64,000 nt of DNA from JADLHS01 sp964594985 (lineage in GTDB: Bacteria; Verrucomicrobiota; Verrucomicrobiia; Limisphaerales; JADLHS01): NCBI GenBank assembly GCA_964594985.1, contig CAZQNQ010000009.1, forward strand, positions 104,068-168,067, given 5' to 3'. The notes under the pieces are model-generated. The model saw only the letters and a program-made list of their open reading frames with translations, ran no database searches and had not been told where the DNA came from. This document shows positions 62,801 to 64,000 of the stretch, piece by piece (positions within the stretch are counted from its first letter, which is position 1; the number at the start of each line of letters is the position of its first letter). The position numbers and the translations under genes were made by a program.

Positions 62801-64000
62801 ATGAAAATGATATTTGATCGCCGGTTTGGAATGGTTGCCTTGCTGCTCGTCGGACTTACGGTGGCCGCCTATTGGCCGGTCTTTGACGCGGGCTTTGTCA
62901 ACTATGACGACAAAGACTATGTGACGGAAAACCCGCAGGTGCTGGCAGGTTTGACTTGGACTGGCCTCAAGTGGGCCTTTACGACGGATTTGATGGGGAG
63001 CTGGCATCCCTTGACCTGGCTGAGTCACATGGCCGATGTGCAATTCTTTGGAGCTGATCCCGCCGGTCATCACGGCACCAGTCTCTTCTTCCACTTGCTC
63101 AATGTTGTGCTCTGCTTTGCCTTGTTTCGGGCGCTGACGGGAGACTTCTGGTGCAGTGCGCTCGCCGCCGCACTCTTTGCCTTGCACCCGCTCCGCGTTG
63201 AATCCGTGGCCTGGGTGGCGGAACGCAAGGATGTGCTCAGCGCCTTCTTCGGCCTGCTCTCGCTTCTCGCCTATGTCCGTTATGCCCGCCCCTCGCCCGG
63301 TTTCGCTTTTCTCCGTTCCCCCGCCTACTGGTTGACCGGCGTGTTCCTGGCGCTTGGCTTGATGAGCAAACCCATGCTGGTGACGTGGCCCGTTGTGATG
63401 TTGCTGCTGGATGTCTGGCCGCTGCGCCGAATCTCCCCACCATCTTCTATCTTCCATCTTCCATCTTCCAAACAACTCTGGCTGGAGAAGCTCCCGTTCA
63501 TCGCCCTCGTCGCCGGCGCCGCATTCCTGACCTGGCATACGCAACAACGCAGTGAAGCGGTCATGTCGTTGCAGGATCTTTCCGGGCCTGCGCGCCTTGC
63601 CAACGTTCTGCATTCCCTGTTTAACTATCTCGCGCAATTTGTCTGGCCGATGGGCTTGGCAATGTTCTATCCGCTGCAATCATGGCCGGTTCCCACCTTG
63701 GTATTGGCAGGCCTCGTCGTTGGCGGCTTGAGCGTGCTCGCATTTCGCCTGCGACGATCACAGCCGTGGCTGGCCTTTGGCTGGTGTTGGTACCTCATCG
63801 TCCTGTTTCCGGTATGCGGTCTGACTCAAGCCGGGCTTCAGGCCCACGCTGATCGTTATACTTACCTTCCGTCCCTCGGTTGGAGTCTTGCGCTGGTCTG
63901 GCCGCTGGCTGCCTGGCTGCCCTGCTGGCTCCCCTCGCGGCCCGCCCAGATTGCGCTCGTTTTGGTCCCACTCCTGTTTTTTGGAGTGCGTACCCATCAA
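62801..64000 (+). CDS. TMTC-like membrane protein, partial (cut by the window end)
   Basis: 400 residues of an open frame from ATG 62801 to the last base. The N-terminal NYDDKDYVTENPQV and SWHPLTWLSHMADVQFFG, and FALHPLRVESVAWVAERKD, are hallmarks of TMTC-like GT-C proteins with a following TPR region. About nine helices are seen so far. Family members are O-mannosyltransferase-like, but bacterial roles are unclear. Residues near 214-224 (PSSIFHLPSSK) come from a (CATCTTC)-type dispersed repeat at 63440-63470. The C-terminal TPR part lies beyond the window. Confidence 0.85.
   Translation, partial: MKMIFDRRFGMVALLLVGLTVAAYWPVFDAGFVNYDDKDYVTENPQVLAGLTWTGLKWAFTTDLMGSWHPLTWLSHMADVQFFGADPAGHHGTSLFFHLLNVVLCFALFRALTGDFWCSALAAALFALHPLRVESVAWVAERKDVLSAFFGLLSLLAYVRYARPSPGFAFLRSPAYWLTGVFLALGLMSKPMLVTWPVVMLLLDVWPLRRISPPSSIFHLPSSKQLWLEKLPFIALVAGAAFLTWHTQQRSEAVMSLQDLSGPARLANVLHSLFNYLAQFVWPMGLAMFYPLQSWPVPTLVLAGLVVGGLSVLAFRLRRSQPWLAFGWCWYLIVLFPVCGLTQAGLQAHADRYTYLPSLGWSLALVWPLAAWLPCWLPSRPAQIALVLVPLLFFGVRTHQ
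63440..63470 (+). repeat. Short CTTCCAT tandem repeat inside the TMTC-like gene
   Basis: CATCTTCTATCTTCCATCTT and CCATCTTCCA continue without breaking the frame. It resembles the dispersed GAAGATGG-type repeats seen in this group. Confidence 0.65.

Overview
The window looks like a chromosomal segment of a free-living Verrucomicrobiota bacterium, perhaps of the Pedosphaera/Limisphaera (subdivision 3) type. This is inferred from a mix of traits, not from an rRNA gene, which is absent here. The traits are PEP-CTERM-tailed exported proteins, a chlamydial OmcB-like DUF11 lipoprotein, large lineage-type proteins (GYF_2-domain, EF-hand/membrane, TMTC-type), a moderately high GC content, and an extreme density of small palindromic and tandem dispersed repeats. 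No tRNA, rRNA, CRISPR array or prophage was seen.

Layout. 0-3 kb: RRM protein, mutM and pyrH on the minus strand, then a TPR protein. 3.1-6.7 kb: a tightly packed minus-strand cluster of exported or membrane proteins (glycine-zipper protein, LpoB-like lipoprotein, a membrane protein, a COG3014-like lipoprotein and a YcfL-like lipoprotein). 6.8-16.9 kb: 2-hydroxyacid dehydrogenase, zinc-ribbon protein, 812-aa GYF_2 protein, acs, dprA, dus, and two overlapping thymidylate-kinase paralogues. 17.2-30.5 kb: a surface-glycan cluster (GT9, GT2, methyltransferase, GT4, FAD mutase-like protein, GT32, polytopic transferase, GtrA, polyprenol-phosphate GT2, toroid-fold protein, FrhB-like protein). Much of it is translationally coupled by ATGA/GTGA overlaps, and it carries gene remnants. 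30.5-37.5 kb: lolC/E and lolD, a methyltransferase, the DUF11 lipoprotein and a 750-aa EF-hand/membrane protein. 38.9-44.9 kb: the two genes of a pyruvate:ferredoxin oxidoreductase, separated by an AT-richer restriction-modification island (C5 methylase, HNH nuclease, Vsr). 44.9-47.0 kb: a RAYT transposase-like gene, broken by an amber codon, flanked by REP doublets, and a VanY-like lipoprotein. 47.0-53.7 kb: DAHP synthase, pyruvate carboxylase and a conserved unknown. 53.7-55.0 kb: a complex tandem repeat array that contains copies of the 3' end of the preceding gene. 55.0-64.0 kb: membrane glycosyltransferase, two exported proteins, a repeat-domain secreted protein, three PEP-CTERM paralogues in tandem, and the start of a TMTC-like membrane protein cut by the window edge.

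How it fits together. acs, porAB, pyc and aroF act around acetyl-CoA, pyruvate, oxaloacetate and PEP. The lol genes, the LpoB/YcfL-type cluster and the VanY-like peptidase concern the envelope. The 17-30 kb genes would build and decorate a surface polysaccharide. The most unusual signals are repeats that have entered coding sequence in frame (acs, the RAYT, a lipoprotein, the TMTC-like gene), the REPIN/RAYT locus, the R-M island between the two POR genes, the tandem thymidylate kinases of which one has an altered P-loop, and the gene-tail repeat array.
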